From Bacillota bacterium (GTDB taxonomy: Bacteria; Bacillota; UBA4882; UBA8346), in NCBI GenBank assembly GCA_023394955.1, contig JAEWZY010000041.1:62001-126000 (forward strand): a stretch of DNA of 64,000 nt, written 5' to 3'. Position 1 is the stretch's first letter; each line of letters starts with the position of its first letter. Below, one piece after another: positions 53,341-62,874 of the stretch. The notes under the pieces were generated by a model. The model was not told where the DNA came from, ran no database searches, and was given only the letters and a program-made list of their open reading frames with translations. The position numbers and the translations under genes are program-made.

Positions 53341-54336
53341 TCACTTTTTCACGGATGCTTTATAGTCATTTAGAACAGTTTGATATTCCTCAAACATCTC
53401 CAAGGCATCTTTCTGATATGCCATAGTTTCGTTATGTTCCATATAGCAAACATCAAAATCATGAGCCTTCATATCAGCGATATAATCTTCATTCTCGCAA
53501 ACTTTTTTCAAAGCTTGGTTGAATTTATTAATAATCGAATTAGGTGTGTCCAGTGGGAAGTAGTACAAAAAGTACTTAGGTAAACAATAATTTACATTTA
53601 ACTCTTTCATAGTCGGCAAATCCGGATAATCGGCATTACGTTCCTGAGCCAGCACCCCGTGGGGTACAAGAGCTCCGGATTTTATATATTCCCTCAATGT
53701 GCCCATGGGACCGCAAGTCATGTCAATATGCCCGCCAACCATGGCTACAATGATATCAGCAACAGTACCAACATCAACGATACGGACATTAATACCTAAG
53801 TCTTTCATTAATACAGCCGCCATCTGCTCCTGGTAATTACCGCTCTGTACACCGTACTTCAATTCCCCCGGATGATTCTTTGCATAAGCAACAAACTGTT
53901 CAAAAGTTGGGAAACGCTTCGTAGTAGCAAAGGTAACATTGTTACATACCGCACAAATATTGGAAGACTCAAATGCCGAATAATCAAAATCGGAAGAACC
54001 AACCACATATGAAGAGACCAAACCATCGTTATGGTAAGCAATTGTATAGCCATCGGGCTTTGAATCCTTAACTTGCCTAGCGCCCAAACTGCCACCTGCA
54101 CCTGCAACGTTCACTGTAACCATATTAACACCTAACTCTTTTTCCAAATACTTGTTGGTAATACGGCCGGTAGTGTCGGAACCACCTCCAGGCTTTGCCG
54201 AAATGACAACCTGGATATCACGGCGAGGCCAATCAAGATTGGAAGTACCTTGTTCGCCTTTTCCAGCCTTGAAAACCAACAATATGACCGGTACTAAGAT
54301 GACTGCCAAAAGGATCCAAATAAGATTGCGTTTCAT
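53341..54336 (-). CDS. tctC: TctC substrate-binding protein (module C)
   Basis: 331 residues. N-terminal hydrophobic segment LIWILLAVILVPVILLVF serves as signal or anchor; no lipobox. Mature part: RRDIQVVISAKPGGGSDTTGRITNKYLEKELG, the carboxylate-binding loop of the family; then NVAGAGGSLGARQVKDSKPDG YT and GGHIDMTCGPMGTL. Binds a dicarboxylate- or carboxylate-bearing ligand. AAGGAGG precedes the ATG. Confidence 0.9.
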   Translation of the reverse strand: MKRNLIWILLAVILVPVILLVFKAGKGEQGTSNLDWPRRDIQVVISAKPGGGSDTTGRITNKYLEKELGVNMVTVNVAGAGGSLGARQVKDSKPDGYTIAYHNDGLVSSYVVGSSDFDYSAFESSNICAVCNNVTFATTKRFPTFEQFVAYAKNHPGELKYGVQSGNYQEQMAAVLMKDLGINVRIVDVGTVADIIVAMVGGHIDMTCGPMGTLREYIKSGALVPHGVLAQERNADYPDLPTMKELNVNYCLPKYFLYYFPLDTPNSIINKFNQALKKVCENEDYIADMKAHDFDVCYMEHNETMAYQKDALEMFEEYQTVLNDYKASVKK

Positions 54337-54392
54337 AATAATCCTCCTTAATATTATTTGATTTGACTGTTTTCGCAGTCAGGAAAGCATGA

Positions 54393-55853
54393 TTAACGAA
54401 TACCTCTTTGCAATAGAAGATCTCTTCCTTGAAACAACTTATTTTTATCAGCAATACTGGCAGAAAAATCATATTTCTTGAACGGCAGTCCAACAAATTT
54501 TCCATTCTCGATACAAGTTTCATCACCGCCATATAGGTGACTTCGCAAGATATCCTTCATTTCATCAATTACGGGACTGTATTGTCCATTGTCAATCAGA
54601 TCATTCAGTTCATTGGGGTCATTCTTAATATCAAAGAATTGAAAGCAATTGCCTGTAGGATAATAGATCAGCTTGTAATTCTTGGCGCGGATCATACGTG
54701 TTGCCCGATCATCCTCCCAAAGCTCACCATAGGAATAGGCGCGCTTGCTCTCTGATGTCAAGGATTGACCCTCTACATGTTCCGGTATTGGTATCCCGGC
54801 CAAAGTTAATAATGTTGGAATAACATCCTTTAGCTCTACAATACGGTCATCTACCCGGTTGCAAACCATGTCGCAGTCGGCTGGCGGAGATAAGATAAAC
54901 GGTATATTAACTGAATTTTCATACATAAGAAATTTACCAAACAGGCGGTTGATGCCTAACATATCACCGTGGTCTGCGGTAAACAGGATAATAGTATTAT
55001 CCAATAGGTCTTGCTCGCGCAATGTTCCAACCACCAGTCGAATCTGATTGTCGATATAGGTGCAGCTTGCATAATACGCTTTTTTGGCGATATCAATCGC
55101 CCGCTTGCTCTGATTGGGATAAAGATTGCTATAGTACATGTATCCATAAGGTAAGTCTTTCCGGCTTGTCCATTCGCCACAGGGAGGCTGACTCATTTCA
55201 ATATTATCATACATATGCAGGTATTCTGCCGGAGGGGTAATTGGAGGGTGAGGCGCCGCGTAAGACAAATACCAAAACGCAGGCTTTGTAATATCCCGTC
55301 TTAGAATCTGTTCACACATCATCCTAGTTGTCCAGGCCGTTGGATGATATTCATTAGGCAGATGAAAAGGCCTGCCGAAGTAATTATTGTTACACATACC
55401 ATGGGCAAATTCTTTACCCGCATAACCGTTATTATAAAGAAACCGCTCATAGTCATCCATTTTTAAGCCTTTTTTATGTCGGCCTTCCTCATATAGAATT
55501 ACATCATCAAAACCAATCCTGTCTCGCTGCGGAAACACATGTAACTTTCCTACGCACATTGTCTGGTAACCCGCGTTATGAAAAAGAGTTGCTATTGAAG
55601 GAATATCACCCGGCATTGGGAGCTCTTCATTAAAACAACGGTCACCATGCTTGTGGCTTCCCACGCCAAGCATAAGTTCACGTCTAGCAGGGATACATAC
55701 AGGTGTATTGCTTACCGCATTAGTATAGCAAATACTGTAACGCGCAAGTTCATCCAATGTCGGAGTTAATATTTCCTGATTGCCGGTGAATCCCATATTA
55801 CGACTAGCCCATTGATCAACTGTAATCAGTAAAACATTTTTCCTGCCCATCAT
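54393..55853 (-). CDS. Type I sulfatase, Cys-type, cytoplasmic (S5, module C)
   Basis: 486 residues from the first ATG; a second ATG three bases on has better spacing to AAGGAG. Metal motif LITVDQWASRNMG, active site C53-I-P-A-R in NTPVCIPARRELMLG, substrate region YLSYAAPHPPITPP, and FTADHGDMLGINRLFGKF, which lacks the usual second DHG. No signal peptide. First gene of the module C operon, divergent from rpiR. Confidence 0.87.
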   Translation of the reverse strand: MMGRKNVLLITVDQWASRNMGFTGNQEILTPTLDELARYSICYTNAVSNTPVCIPARRELMLGVGSHKHGDRCFNEELPMPGDIPSIATLFHNAGYQTMCVGKLHVFPQRDRIGFDDVILYEEGRHKKGLKMDDYERFLYNNGYAGKEFAHGMCNNNYFGRPFHLPNEYHPTAWTTRMMCEQILRRDITKPAFWYLSYAAPHPPITPPAEYLHMYDNIEMSQPPCGEWTSRKDLPYGYMYYSNLYPNQSKRAIDIAKKAYYASCTYIDNQIRLVVGTLREQDLLDNTIILFTADHGDMLGINRLFGKFLMYENSVNIPFILSPPADCDMVCNRVDDRIVELKDVIPTLLTLAGIPIPEHVEGQSLTSESKRAYSYGELWEDDRATRMIRAKNYKLIYYPTGNCFQFFDIKNDPNELNDLIDNGQYSPVIDEMKDILRSHLYGGDETCIENGKFVGLPFKKYDFSASIADKNKLFQGRDLLLQRGIR

Positions 55854-55880
55854 ATTGCTCCTTCGGCTTTTCTTAATTTA

Positions 55881-55909
55881 AGCATAAGATGGAATGCACG
55901 AAAAGACAA
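55881..55909 (-). promoter_or_regulatory. Predicted promoter of module C operon
   Basis: Minus-strand TTGTCT (55909-55904), 17-bp spacer, TATGCT (55886-55881), 28 bp upstream of the S5 start. Confidence 0.5.
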
Positions 55910-55941
55910 CGGAAACATTGTTATGACTTTTTCAAACAAAA

Positions 55942-55955
55942 TTCGCGCGCGAGAA
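55942..55955. promoter_or_regulatory. GC-rich palindrome between divergent promoters
   Basis: TTCGCGCGCGAGAA, centred on CGCGCGCG, lies in otherwise AT-rich DNA between the S5 and rpiR promoters, a natural position for the RpiR operator. Confidence 0.4.
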
Positions 55956-55987
55956 ATTGTAAAATTGATACACCTTGAAACGTTACA

Positions 55988-56016
55988 TTGTAATACACAA
56001 GTTAAAAAGCTATAAT
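55988..56016 (+). promoter_or_regulatory. Predicted promoter of rpiR
   Basis: TTGTAA (55988-55993), 17-bp spacer, TATAAT (56011-56016), 66 bp upstream of the rpiR start. Confidence 0.65.
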
Positions 56017-56081
56017 AAAAAGAGTATATTAAAATAGTATTAATATTCTATTTTTATTTTTGAAGGAAAATAGGTAAGCTA

Positions 56082-56960
56082 ATGAAGAGCTGTCTAAAGA
56101 GAATTGGAGAAAATTATAATAGCCTCACCTATAGCGAAAAGATTGTTGTAAATTATATCTTTAAAAATGTTGAGCGTGTGATACACATGCCTATTCGTGA
56201 TTTATCACACGAAACTGGAATTGCTCCTTCAACAATCATTACTATGCTAAAAAAATTTAACATCTCAGGTTATTCTGAATTTAAAATAATGTTAGCCTCC
56301 GAATCAACCGATTCAACTACTTCAGGATGGGGAAACATTATTCAAAACGAAAACAATAGTAAAAACTTGATCCAAAAAGTTATCCGTTCAAACATTGACT
56401 CTCTTAAGGAACTTGAAATAGGAATGAATGAAAAGCAGATTCACCAAGCTGTTTCCGTTTTGTATGAAGCAAAAAATATTTATTTGTTTGGTGTCGGCGC
56501 ATCCGGGATACTTGCTCAGGAAGCCGCAGACTTTTTTTACCGTTTAGGCTTTTATTGTAGTTACAGTTCAGATTTCCATCATCAGCTCTTATTTGCGTCC
56601 TTTGCGAAAAAAAACGATATCGCGCTTCTAATTTCTCAATCCGGTATCAATAACGACATCATTCAAGTTTCTCAAATTCTTCAGGAAAGAGGAATTACCA
56701 GCATCGGTATTTCCAATTTTCGCGGTACCCCTTTTTCAAAGTATGTTTCATTGTTAATTGCGCCCTATTCTAAACCGTCAACCGTTCATGACAACAATTT
56801 CGCCTTAAGGATACCAATCCTATGCATCCTGGAAATCATTTATTATGCAATAGGAGAAAAAATGGGTAATAGTTTTTATAAAGCTTTAGACAGCAATCAT
56901 CAAATTGTAAAAGGACAAACTATAAAATTCAGCGACAAGTCACTCCCAGTTCTCGGCTAA
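56082..56960 (+). CDS. RpiR/MurR-family transcriptional regulator
   Basis: 292 residues. N-terminal HTH_6 (YSEKIVVNYIFKNVERVIHMPIRDLSHETGIAPSTIITMLKKFNISGYSEF) and C-terminal SIS phosphosugar-binding domain (YLFGVGASGILAQEAADFFYRLG, LLISQSGINNDIIQVSQIL). Such proteins sense phosphosugars. It is divergent from the module C operon and is its likely regulator. It ends three bases before the duplicated terminator block. Confidence 0.9.
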   Translation: MKSCLKRIGENYNSLTYSEKIVVNYIFKNVERVIHMPIRDLSHETGIAPSTIITMLKKFNISGYSEFKIMLASESTDSTTSGWGNIIQNENNSKNLIQKVIRSNIDSLKELEIGMNEKQIHQAVSVLYEAKNIYLFGVGASGILAQEAADFFYRLGFYCSYSSDFHHQLLFASFAKKNDIALLISQSGINNDIIQVSQILQERGITSIGISNFRGTPFSKYVSLLIAPYSKPSTVHDNNFALRIPILCILEIIYYAIGEKMGNSFYKALDSNHQIVKGQTIKFSDKSLPVLG

Positions 56961-56962
56961 CT

Positions 56963-57016
56963 GAAACAACCCCTTTCCCATATAACAAACCAAGCTATCT
57001 TTTGGACAGCTTGGTT
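56963..57016. terminator. Terminator between rpiR and anSME, copy of 48699-48752
   Basis: The hairpin CAAGCTATC-TTTT-GGACAGCTTG (one mismatch) lies between two convergent genes. The leading GAAACAACCCCTTTCCCATA and the body are shared with 48699-48752. Confidence 0.6.
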
Positions 57017-57047
57017 ATGATTCGTTTATCATGAAATCGCTTTTCGA

Positions 57048-58271
57048 TTACATATTCAACCCATGACATTTCTTAAACTTCTTACCGCTACCGCAAAAGC
57101 ACGGATCGTTTCTCCCACATAAAATATTCGGAATGTTCCTCACCGATTGCCCCTGAGTACTTAAAAACTCTTGAGCCAACTTTTTAAACCCCGGCAAAGC
57201 GTGTTCAAAAAAAATGCGCCAACCTTCGCAAAGCCAACTTAACCGGGACGGGTCTTCCCCACCATAAAAACGGTGTTTCAAACAGTCTCCCGAACAATAT
57301 AGTAAATAGGGGCATTCCTTACAACGACTGTTCCAATTGGCCTTTTGCCCGCCGAAAGCTAAGTACTTCTCAGAATCAAGCAATCGTCCCCAACTGTCTT
57401 CCATGATGTTACCAAGCTTCTTGTCCGCATCCACAAAAAAATCACAAGGGTAGACATCTCCATTATGCTCCACCACCAAGTATTGACTGCAATGCCCTCC
57501 CATATGGCAGAGCTGATATTCTCCGGTAACCATCAGATTAAGAATGGCGTCGAACAAACGGATCGAAACCTTTCGAGTATCGGAGGCGACCCATTGGTCA
57601 AAGACTGCGATGAGAAACTCGCCCCATTGCCGATTGGTGATGGAATATGGCAAAGCTTGTCCGTTACGATCATATTCGACGCAAGGAATGTATTGGTGAT
57701 ATTGAACCCCCAGATCACAAAGGTATTGGTAGATTTTCCGTCCATGATCAACATTGGCTGAATTAACCAAGGTCAAAACATTAAAATCAACTTGATGGCG
57801 GCGGAGCCGTTCAATTCCTTGCAACACCATCCCATGCGATCCGGCTTCGCCCTTCGCTTTTCGAAACCGGTCATGCAACTCCGCCGGCCCATCCAGGCTA
57901 ACTCCAACCAAAAAATGGTACTTGGACAAGTGAGCCGCTAGTTCATTCGTAATCAAGGTAGCGTTAGTCTGGAGACCATTGGATACGATTGACCCGGGAC
58001 GGCCGTATTTTTGTTGCAACTCGACGACCCGGCGGAAAAAATCGACTCCCATCAAAGTCGGCTCCCCACCCTGCCAACCGAAGGCATACTGAGGCTGTTC
58101 CGTCGCCATGAAACTAGCTATCATTCGGGTTAATACTTCGTCCGTCATCCGGTGGGTTGAACTCTCCGGATACAATTTACTCCGGCTTGAATAAAAACAA
58201 TAATCGCAGCGGAGGTTGCAATCGGCTGAAGTGGGTTTGATTAAAAGCGAGAACGATTTAGGAACAGCCAT
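57048..58271 (-). CDS. Anaerobic sulfatase-maturating radical SAM enzyme with SEC-C tail
   Basis: 407 residues. Radical SAM cluster Cys18-x3-Cys22-x2-Cys25 (DCNLRCDYCFY), then GWQGGEPTLMG and VSNGLQTNATL. The SPASM region has CHMGGHCSQYLVVEHNGDVYPCDFF and CPYLLYCSGDCLKHRF, which includes the Asp proposed as base in anSMEs. The last ~25 residues are a SEC-C zinc motif (RNDPCFCGSGKKFKKCH). It converts the active-site Cys of sulfatases to formylglycine without oxygen. All six sulfatases here are Cys-type, and this is the only intact maturase. Downstream of S6 in module D. Confidence 0.93.
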   Translation of the reverse strand: MAVPKSFSLLIKPTSADCNLRCDYCFYSSRSKLYPESSTHRMTDEVLTRMIASFMATEQPQYAFGWQGGEPTLMGVDFFRRVVELQQKYGRPGSIVSNGLQTNATLITNELAAHLSKYHFLVGVSLDGPAELHDRFRKAKGEAGSHGMVLQGIERLRRHQVDFNVLTLVNSANVDHGRKIYQYLCDLGVQYHQYIPCVEYDRNGQALPYSITNRQWGEFLIAVFDQWVASDTRKVSIRLFDAILNLMVTGEYQLCHMGGHCSQYLVVEHNGDVYPCDFFVDADKKLGNIMEDSWGRLLDSEKYLAFGGQKANWNSRCKECPYLLYCSGDCLKHRFYGGEDPSRLSWLCEGWRIFFEHALPGFKKLAQEFLSTQGQSVRNIPNILCGRNDPCFCGSGKKFKKCHGLNM

Positions 58272-58316
58272 TTAACAGATCCTTTTCTAAATTAGTATTT
58301 TGGGGCACAAACTATA

Positions 58317-59753
58317 TCACCAGGGAGACTGACGCAAAGGTAAGGGATCGACCGTTTCGGCCATTCGATCACATAAAATCCGGAACATTTCCAGTTTTAA
58401 ATCCTTGAACTCTTCATTATTCCAGAGATTATAGGTCTCATTGGGGTCATTTTTGAGATCATATAACTCACCATTATCGAGCCCGTGATACGCTACTAGC
58501 TTATATCTTTCCGTCAAAACCATTGTACCATAGGCATGGGGATTATTCCACGGTAAGGAATTGTAATATTCACAATAAACATCCTTACGGTGAAAGTCCT
58601 TCTGCTTATCATCAATTAAGATATTCCAGAAAGAACGGCCTTGCATTCCTTCCGGGTGTTTTATGCCGGCGGCATCCAAGAGTGTCGGAGCGATATCTAC
58701 TAGTTCAACAAGGGCTTTTTGACGCCTGTTTTTAAGTAATGAAGGCGACGAAATTATCAACGGCACCCTTATTGAAGGCTCGTAAAAAAATGGCCCTTTA
58801 TAATACATACCATGATCTCCCAATAATTCTCCATGATCGGACATGAAAATAATAATCGTGTTATCTAGGAGACCTTTATTCTCAAGAAGATCTATCAATC
58901 TTCCGACTTGTTTGTCAACGAGGTCGATCATTGCCCAATAAGCCGCTCTGGCGTATTTATGATCGGCCGCGTTCATCTCGGCAGCCTTATATTCCTTTCT
59001 GGAATTATATCCTTCATAATACTCTAATTTTTGGAAGACCGGTTTGTTTTCCAATTCTCCTTCCACATAATTCGGCTCGGGTATATCATCGATCTGTTTT
59101 AAATATCTTTCCAGATATTCTAAAGGCGGATTAAACGGAGCGTGAGGATCAAAAATATTTAATGAAAAAAACCATGGAATATCATATGGTTGACAAGATT
59201 CAATAAAATTAATCGCTCTATTCACGCACCAGGTAGTTTGATGATATTCCTCGGGCATACCTATTTCAACGTATTTTGACTCATTCAACAACTTGGTTTG
59301 ATATTCGACATCAATCTCATTAAGCCAATTACGGTATTCATTAGCAGGCCATAAGCCTTTCTCATCATGAGACCAATTGAAAAGTGAATAACCATCATCA
59401 ACTCTTCGTTCATTTGTTTTACATACCGAGGGATGACAAGCCGATAAATGAAATTTACCGGATAAACCACAGATATATCCGGCATCTGAAAAAACTTTCG
59501 GTATCAGCGTCTCCGATTCGGGAATCGACTGACCGTTCTGTCGGCAGCGAGTGGTTCGAGGATAGCGTCCGGTTAAAAAACTCGATCGGCTTGGCGTGCA
59601 AACCGGATTTTGAGCATAACATCTTTCGAATAAGACCCCGTTTTCCGCCAAGCGGTCAAGGTTTGGCGTATGTACATATTCATTTCCATAGCATCCTAAG
59701 GAATCAAACCTTTGTTGATCAGTGCATATCCACAAAATATTGGGTTGTTTCAT
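58317..59753 (-). CDS. Type I sulfatase, Cys-type, cytoplasmic (S6, module D)
   Basis: 478 residues. Metal motif ICTDQQRFDSLGCYG, active site C52-T-P-S-R in NPVCTPSRSSFLTGRYP, substrate side NIFDPHAPFNPP, and FMSDHGELLGDHGMYYKG. No signal peptide. AAGGAGG precedes the ATG. It lies between tctA and anSME, so the four-gene set TctCBA-sulfatase-anSME may be a self-sufficient organosulfate uptake and cleavage unit. Confidence 0.88.
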   Translation of the reverse strand: MKQPNILWICTDQQRFDSLGCYGNEYVHTPNLDRLAENGVLFERCYAQNPVCTPSRSSFLTGRYPRTTRCRQNGQSIPESETLIPKVFSDAGYICGLSGKFHLSACHPSVCKTNERRVDDGYSLFNWSHDEKGLWPANEYRNWLNEIDVEYQTKLLNESKYVEIGMPEEYHQTTWCVNRAINFIESCQPYDIPWFFSLNIFDPHAPFNPPLEYLERYLKQIDDIPEPNYVEGELENKPVFQKLEYYEGYNSRKEYKAAEMNAADHKYARAAYWAMIDLVDKQVGRLIDLLENKGLLDNTIIIFMSDHGELLGDHGMYYKGPFFYEPSIRVPLIISSPSLLKNRRQKALVELVDIAPTLLDAAGIKHPEGMQGRSFWNILIDDKQKDFHRKDVYCEYYNSLPWNNPHAYGTMVLTERYKLVAYHGLDNGELYDLKNDPNETYNLWNNEEFKDLKLEMFRILCDRMAETVDPLPLRQSPW

Positions 59754-59777
59754 GTAGAAAGCCTCCTTAACTTAAAC

Positions 59778-61295
59778 TTACTCCGCTGTCAGCAATGAAT
59801 TTTTCCGCCATTTCATATAGTTTAAAACAATGATGGCCGCTGACAACAGAATGAAACATAAACTAATTGGGCGAGTGAGGAAAATCCCAATATTCCCTCT
59901 GGCAATAAGTAATGACTGTCTTAAAGCAGTCTCAAATTTATATCCCAACATAAATGCAATGATCATCGGAGGTATGGGAAAACTGAATTTCCGCATTAAA
60001 TATCCAAAAATTCCGAAGATCATCAATATAACTGTATCAAAAAGACTATTATTGGTGGAATAAGCTCCGACAAAGGTAATAATTAGTATTACCGGGTAAA
60101 TTATATTCTTGGGGACTTTAGTAATGAAACCTCCGACTTTTTCAGCCATAAACATCCCAATCAGAAAATAGCCTAAAATTGCCAATAAGCCTGCAGCAAA
60201 AATTCCATATACCAAGGCAGTATGCTCTTCAAAAATTCGGGGTCCGAATTCAATCCCATTAATCATAAAAACTCCCATAATCAAAGCAGCGTCCGTACTG
60301 CCCGGTACTCCTAGAGTTAAAAGCGGCATTAGATTCGCCCCACATACTGCGTTATTGGCAGATTCCGCCGCCGCTACTCCTTCTATAGACCCTTTCCCAA
60401 ACTTCTCCGGATGTTTGGAAAAGCTTTTGGCCTGGCCATAGCTGATCCAAGGGGCGATTGCGGAGCCCAGACCGGGAAGAATACCGATTATCTGCCCGAC
60501 TATATAGGATGAGAAGATCGCAGGTAATATCGATTTAAACTCTTTTAGCGACACACGATTATCTGCCGGATCCTTGGACTTAGGCGCCAAGGCGCAGTTT
60601 TGTTGTACACCATAATTACTTTCAGCCTGTATTAAAACTTCCGAGACTACAAATAACCCCATCAGCACAGGTATCAGGCTCAGTCCGTTCTCCAACTCCA
60701 ATATGCCAAAAGTCAGCCTGGGAGTATAAGTTACCGGATCCAATCCAATTAAAGCTAACAGCAGTCCCGCACCTGCCGCAAACAGCCCTTTTACCACTGA
60801 CTTCCCGGTAACAGTGGCAATTAAGGTCAAGGAAAAAAACAGGATTGCCGCCATCTCAACAGGTCCAAACTCCCAGACAAATTTGGCCAGATATACAGTA
60901 CCGAAAATTAAAACAAGGTCACTTAATAAATCACCGATCGCCGAAGCTATTGCCGCTGTCTTCAATGCTTTGCCTTGTTTCCCCATTTGAGTTAAAGGAT
61001 ACCCGTCCAACTGGGTACAAGCTGCAGCCGCCGTGCCGGGGGTATTGATTAATATTGCGGTAATAGAACCGCCGTAAGTACCGGCTTTATGTACGGCATA
61101 CATCATTGAAATCGCCGCCAGAGGCGATAAATAGAAACTAAACGGAATTATCAAAGCGATTCCTACCGTACTGGACAATCCCGGTATAGACCCTAGAATA
61201 ACCCCAACAAAAACACCCAAAACAATAGCTATCGAAACATCAAACTGGCAGAAGATATCGGTAAAAGCTTGCATTAGATGAACGATCTGTTCCAT
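59778..61295 (-). CDS. tctA: TctA large permease (module D)
   Basis: 505 residues and about twelve helices. Signatures VFVGVILGSIPGLSSTVGIALIIPF, TAILINTPGTAAAACTQLDGYPL, and second repeat QIIGILPGLGSAIAPWISYGQAKSF with TLGVPGSTDAALIMGVF. It diverges clearly from the module C TctA, so the substrates probably differ. Downstream of tctC-tctB. Confidence 0.92.
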   Translation of the reverse strand: MEQIVHLMQAFTDIFCQFDVSIAIVLGVFVGVILGSIPGLSSTVGIALIIPFSFYLSPLAAISMMYAVHKAGTYGGSITAILINTPGTAAAACTQLDGYPLTQMGKQGKALKTAAIASAIGDLLSDLVLIFGTVYLAKFVWEFGPVEMAAILFFSLTLIATVTGKSVVKGLFAAGAGLLLALIGLDPVTYTPRLTFGILELENGLSLIPVLMGLFVVSEVLIQAESNYGVQQNCALAPKSKDPADNRVSLKEFKSILPAIFSSYIVGQIIGILPGLGSAIAPWISYGQAKSFSKHPEKFGKGSIEGVAAAESANNAVCGANLMPLLTLGVPGSTDAALIMGVFMINGIEFGPRIFEEHTALVYGIFAAGLLAILGYFLIGMFMAEKVGGFITKVPKNIIYPVILIITFVGAYSTNNSLFDTVILMIFGIFGYLMRKFSFPIPPMIIAFMLGYKFETALRQSLLIARGNIGIFLTRPISLCFILLSAAIIVLNYMKWRKNSLLTAE

Positions 61296-61328
61296 AAATA
61301 ATAACCCCCTTTATTCAGATGTTATAAT

Positions 61329-61784
61329 TTAGGGCAATAACACCATCAATAACTTTCCAAAGATTATATATAAACTTAAGGTAAATATAAAAGCATTACC
61401 TACGAGCGCTTGAATTTTTCTCACTCCAAAAAGCCATAACAACCCAGCCAAAGCTAAAAAGGTAGCTACTATATAACCCGCAAACGACATTAGCAGGATA
61501 TAGAAGATCGAAATCACTATCACACCGATCACTCTTAACTTAACTGGTAGTTCCATTTTGGGCGCGTCTTCTACTTCTTTTTTTAATAAAGGTGCGAATA
61601 TCAGCACTAAGCTCAAAATTGTCATAAAAACGCCTAGAAAAGTAGCGAAAAATCTTGGCCCGATTAATTTTTCTATCGGAGACGCCAAAGCCGTGTCTAC
61701 CTCTATGAAATTAGGAATAATAACAATCAGAAATAATACTGAGAATACAAACAAGATTAAACCGATTTTAGTATCGCGCTTCAT
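61329..61784 (-). CDS. tctB: TctB small permease (module D)
   Basis: 151 residues and four membrane helices: TKIGLILFVFSVLFLIVIIP, a helix with FFATFLGVFMTILSLVLIFAP, then two closely spaced C-terminal helices. TctB/DUF1468 family. GGAGGG precedes the ATG. Position between tctC and tctA supports the call. Confidence 0.87.
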   Translation of the reverse strand: MKRDTKIGLILFVFSVLFLIVIIPNFIEVDTALASPIEKLIGPRFFATFLGVFMTILSLVLIFAPLLKKEVEDAPKMELPVKLRVIGVIVISIFYILLMSFAGYIVATFLALAGLLWLFGVRKIQALVGNAFIFTLSLYIIFGKLLMVLLP

Positions 61785-61808
61785 CTAAATCCCTCCTTTT
61801 AAGCGAAA

Positions 61809-61835
61809 GAAGCACAGAAAAAATGACTGTGCTTC
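61809..61835 (-). promoter_or_regulatory. Intercistronic hairpin after tctC (module D)
   Basis: The stem GAAGCACAG / CTGTGCTTC with a 9-nt loop lies 20 bp after the tctC stop, as in the other three modules. Confidence 0.7.
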
Positions 61836-61855
61836 TCCCTGTAAATTTTTGTCTT

Positions 61856-62848
61856 TTATTTTAATAACTCCTTGGCTAACTTTCCAAATTGATCATCTTT
61901 TTCTTTAACCAATTCTAAAGATTCCGCCGGGCCCAAACCGAGGGTGGTAAAATTGGCGTTTTCGACAATTGTTTTAAAAGACGCAAGTTTCATCGCTTTT
62001 TGAAATCCTTCATTGATTCGATGGATTTTCCAATCAGGAGTACCGGCCGGCGCAGCTAATAATTTAATATCATAAGCGTTTGCAATGTCATAACCTTCCT
62101 CTTGGAAAGTGGGGACATCCGGTACAATACCGTCTCTTTGGGGGAAAGCCACCGCTAGTATTCGTAATTTTTCACCCAGTACCGGTTTTGCTAAGAAGGT
62201 AGCAAAGAAGCCGACATCCACATGACCTCCAGCCACCATATTCCGGGCATCAGCCCCTCCAGTGGTGTTAGGAATCTCCGTCAATTTAATGTTGGCCAAC
62301 TTAAAGAAATCCGCTCCATTAATCCAGTGGGTTCCGGCTTTCCCAGTATGGGTCCAGGTCAATTTACCAGGGTTTTGCCTTGCATATTTTACTAAGTCAT
62401 TCAAGGTTTTAAAGGGTGAACTGCCCGGAACTGCTATACATGAAGAATAAGAAATGACACCAGTCACCGGTTTGAAATCCTTAAATAAATCGATCGGGAG
62501 TTTCTGGACATGTCTACCAAAAGTGTACTCCGGTCCTCCCCAACCCATCAATAGAGTATAAGCATCAGGAGCTTGGTTTGCTACATATTTTGCAGCCACC
62601 ATGCCGTTAGAACCAGGTTTATTTACTACAATAACCGGTTGGTTATTAAGAAATTCGGGAGCAGACGCCGCCAAAGCTCTGGCCGGGATATCCGATCCGC
62701 CGCCAGGCCCAGCCCCAACAATTATGTAAATTGGTTTATCGGGAAAAGTCACTTGCTCATTGCCTGCCAAAGCGGATGAAACAGAAACTATCAATAATCC
62801 AATCATTAGACAACAAAAAATGTTCCTTTTACACAACTTAATTTCCAT
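61856..62848 (-). CDS. tctC: TctC substrate-binding protein (module D)
   Basis: 330 residues from the preferred start at 62848 (GAGGAGG upstream; the 42-residue extension has no ribosome site). Signal peptide with core IFCCLMIGLLIVSVSSALAG, cleavage after ALA. Although cysteines occur in the h-region, there is no L-x-x-C lipobox at the cleavage site. Mature part: PDKPIYIIVGAGPGGGSDIPARALA, VVNKPGSNGMVAAKYVANQAP, GGHVDVGFFATFL. Binds an organic acid. Confidence 0.9.
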   Translation of the reverse strand: MEIKLCKRNIFCCLMIGLLIVSVSSALAGNEQVTFPDKPIYIIVGAGPGGGSDIPARALAASAPEFLNNQPVIVVNKPGSNGMVAAKYVANQAPDAYTLLMGWGGPEYTFGRHVQKLPIDLFKDFKPVTGVISYSSCIAVPGSSPFKTLNDLVKYARQNPGKLTWTHTGKAGTHWINGADFFKLANIKLTEIPNTTGGADARNMVAGGHVDVGFFATFLAKPVLGEKLRILAVAFPQRDGIVPDVPTFQEEGYDIANAYDIKLLAAPAGTPDWKIHRINEGFQKAMKLASFKTIVENANFTTLGLGPAESLELVKEKDDQFGKLAKELLK

Positions 62849-62874
62849 GTTATACCTCCTCGTATAGTAACTAT

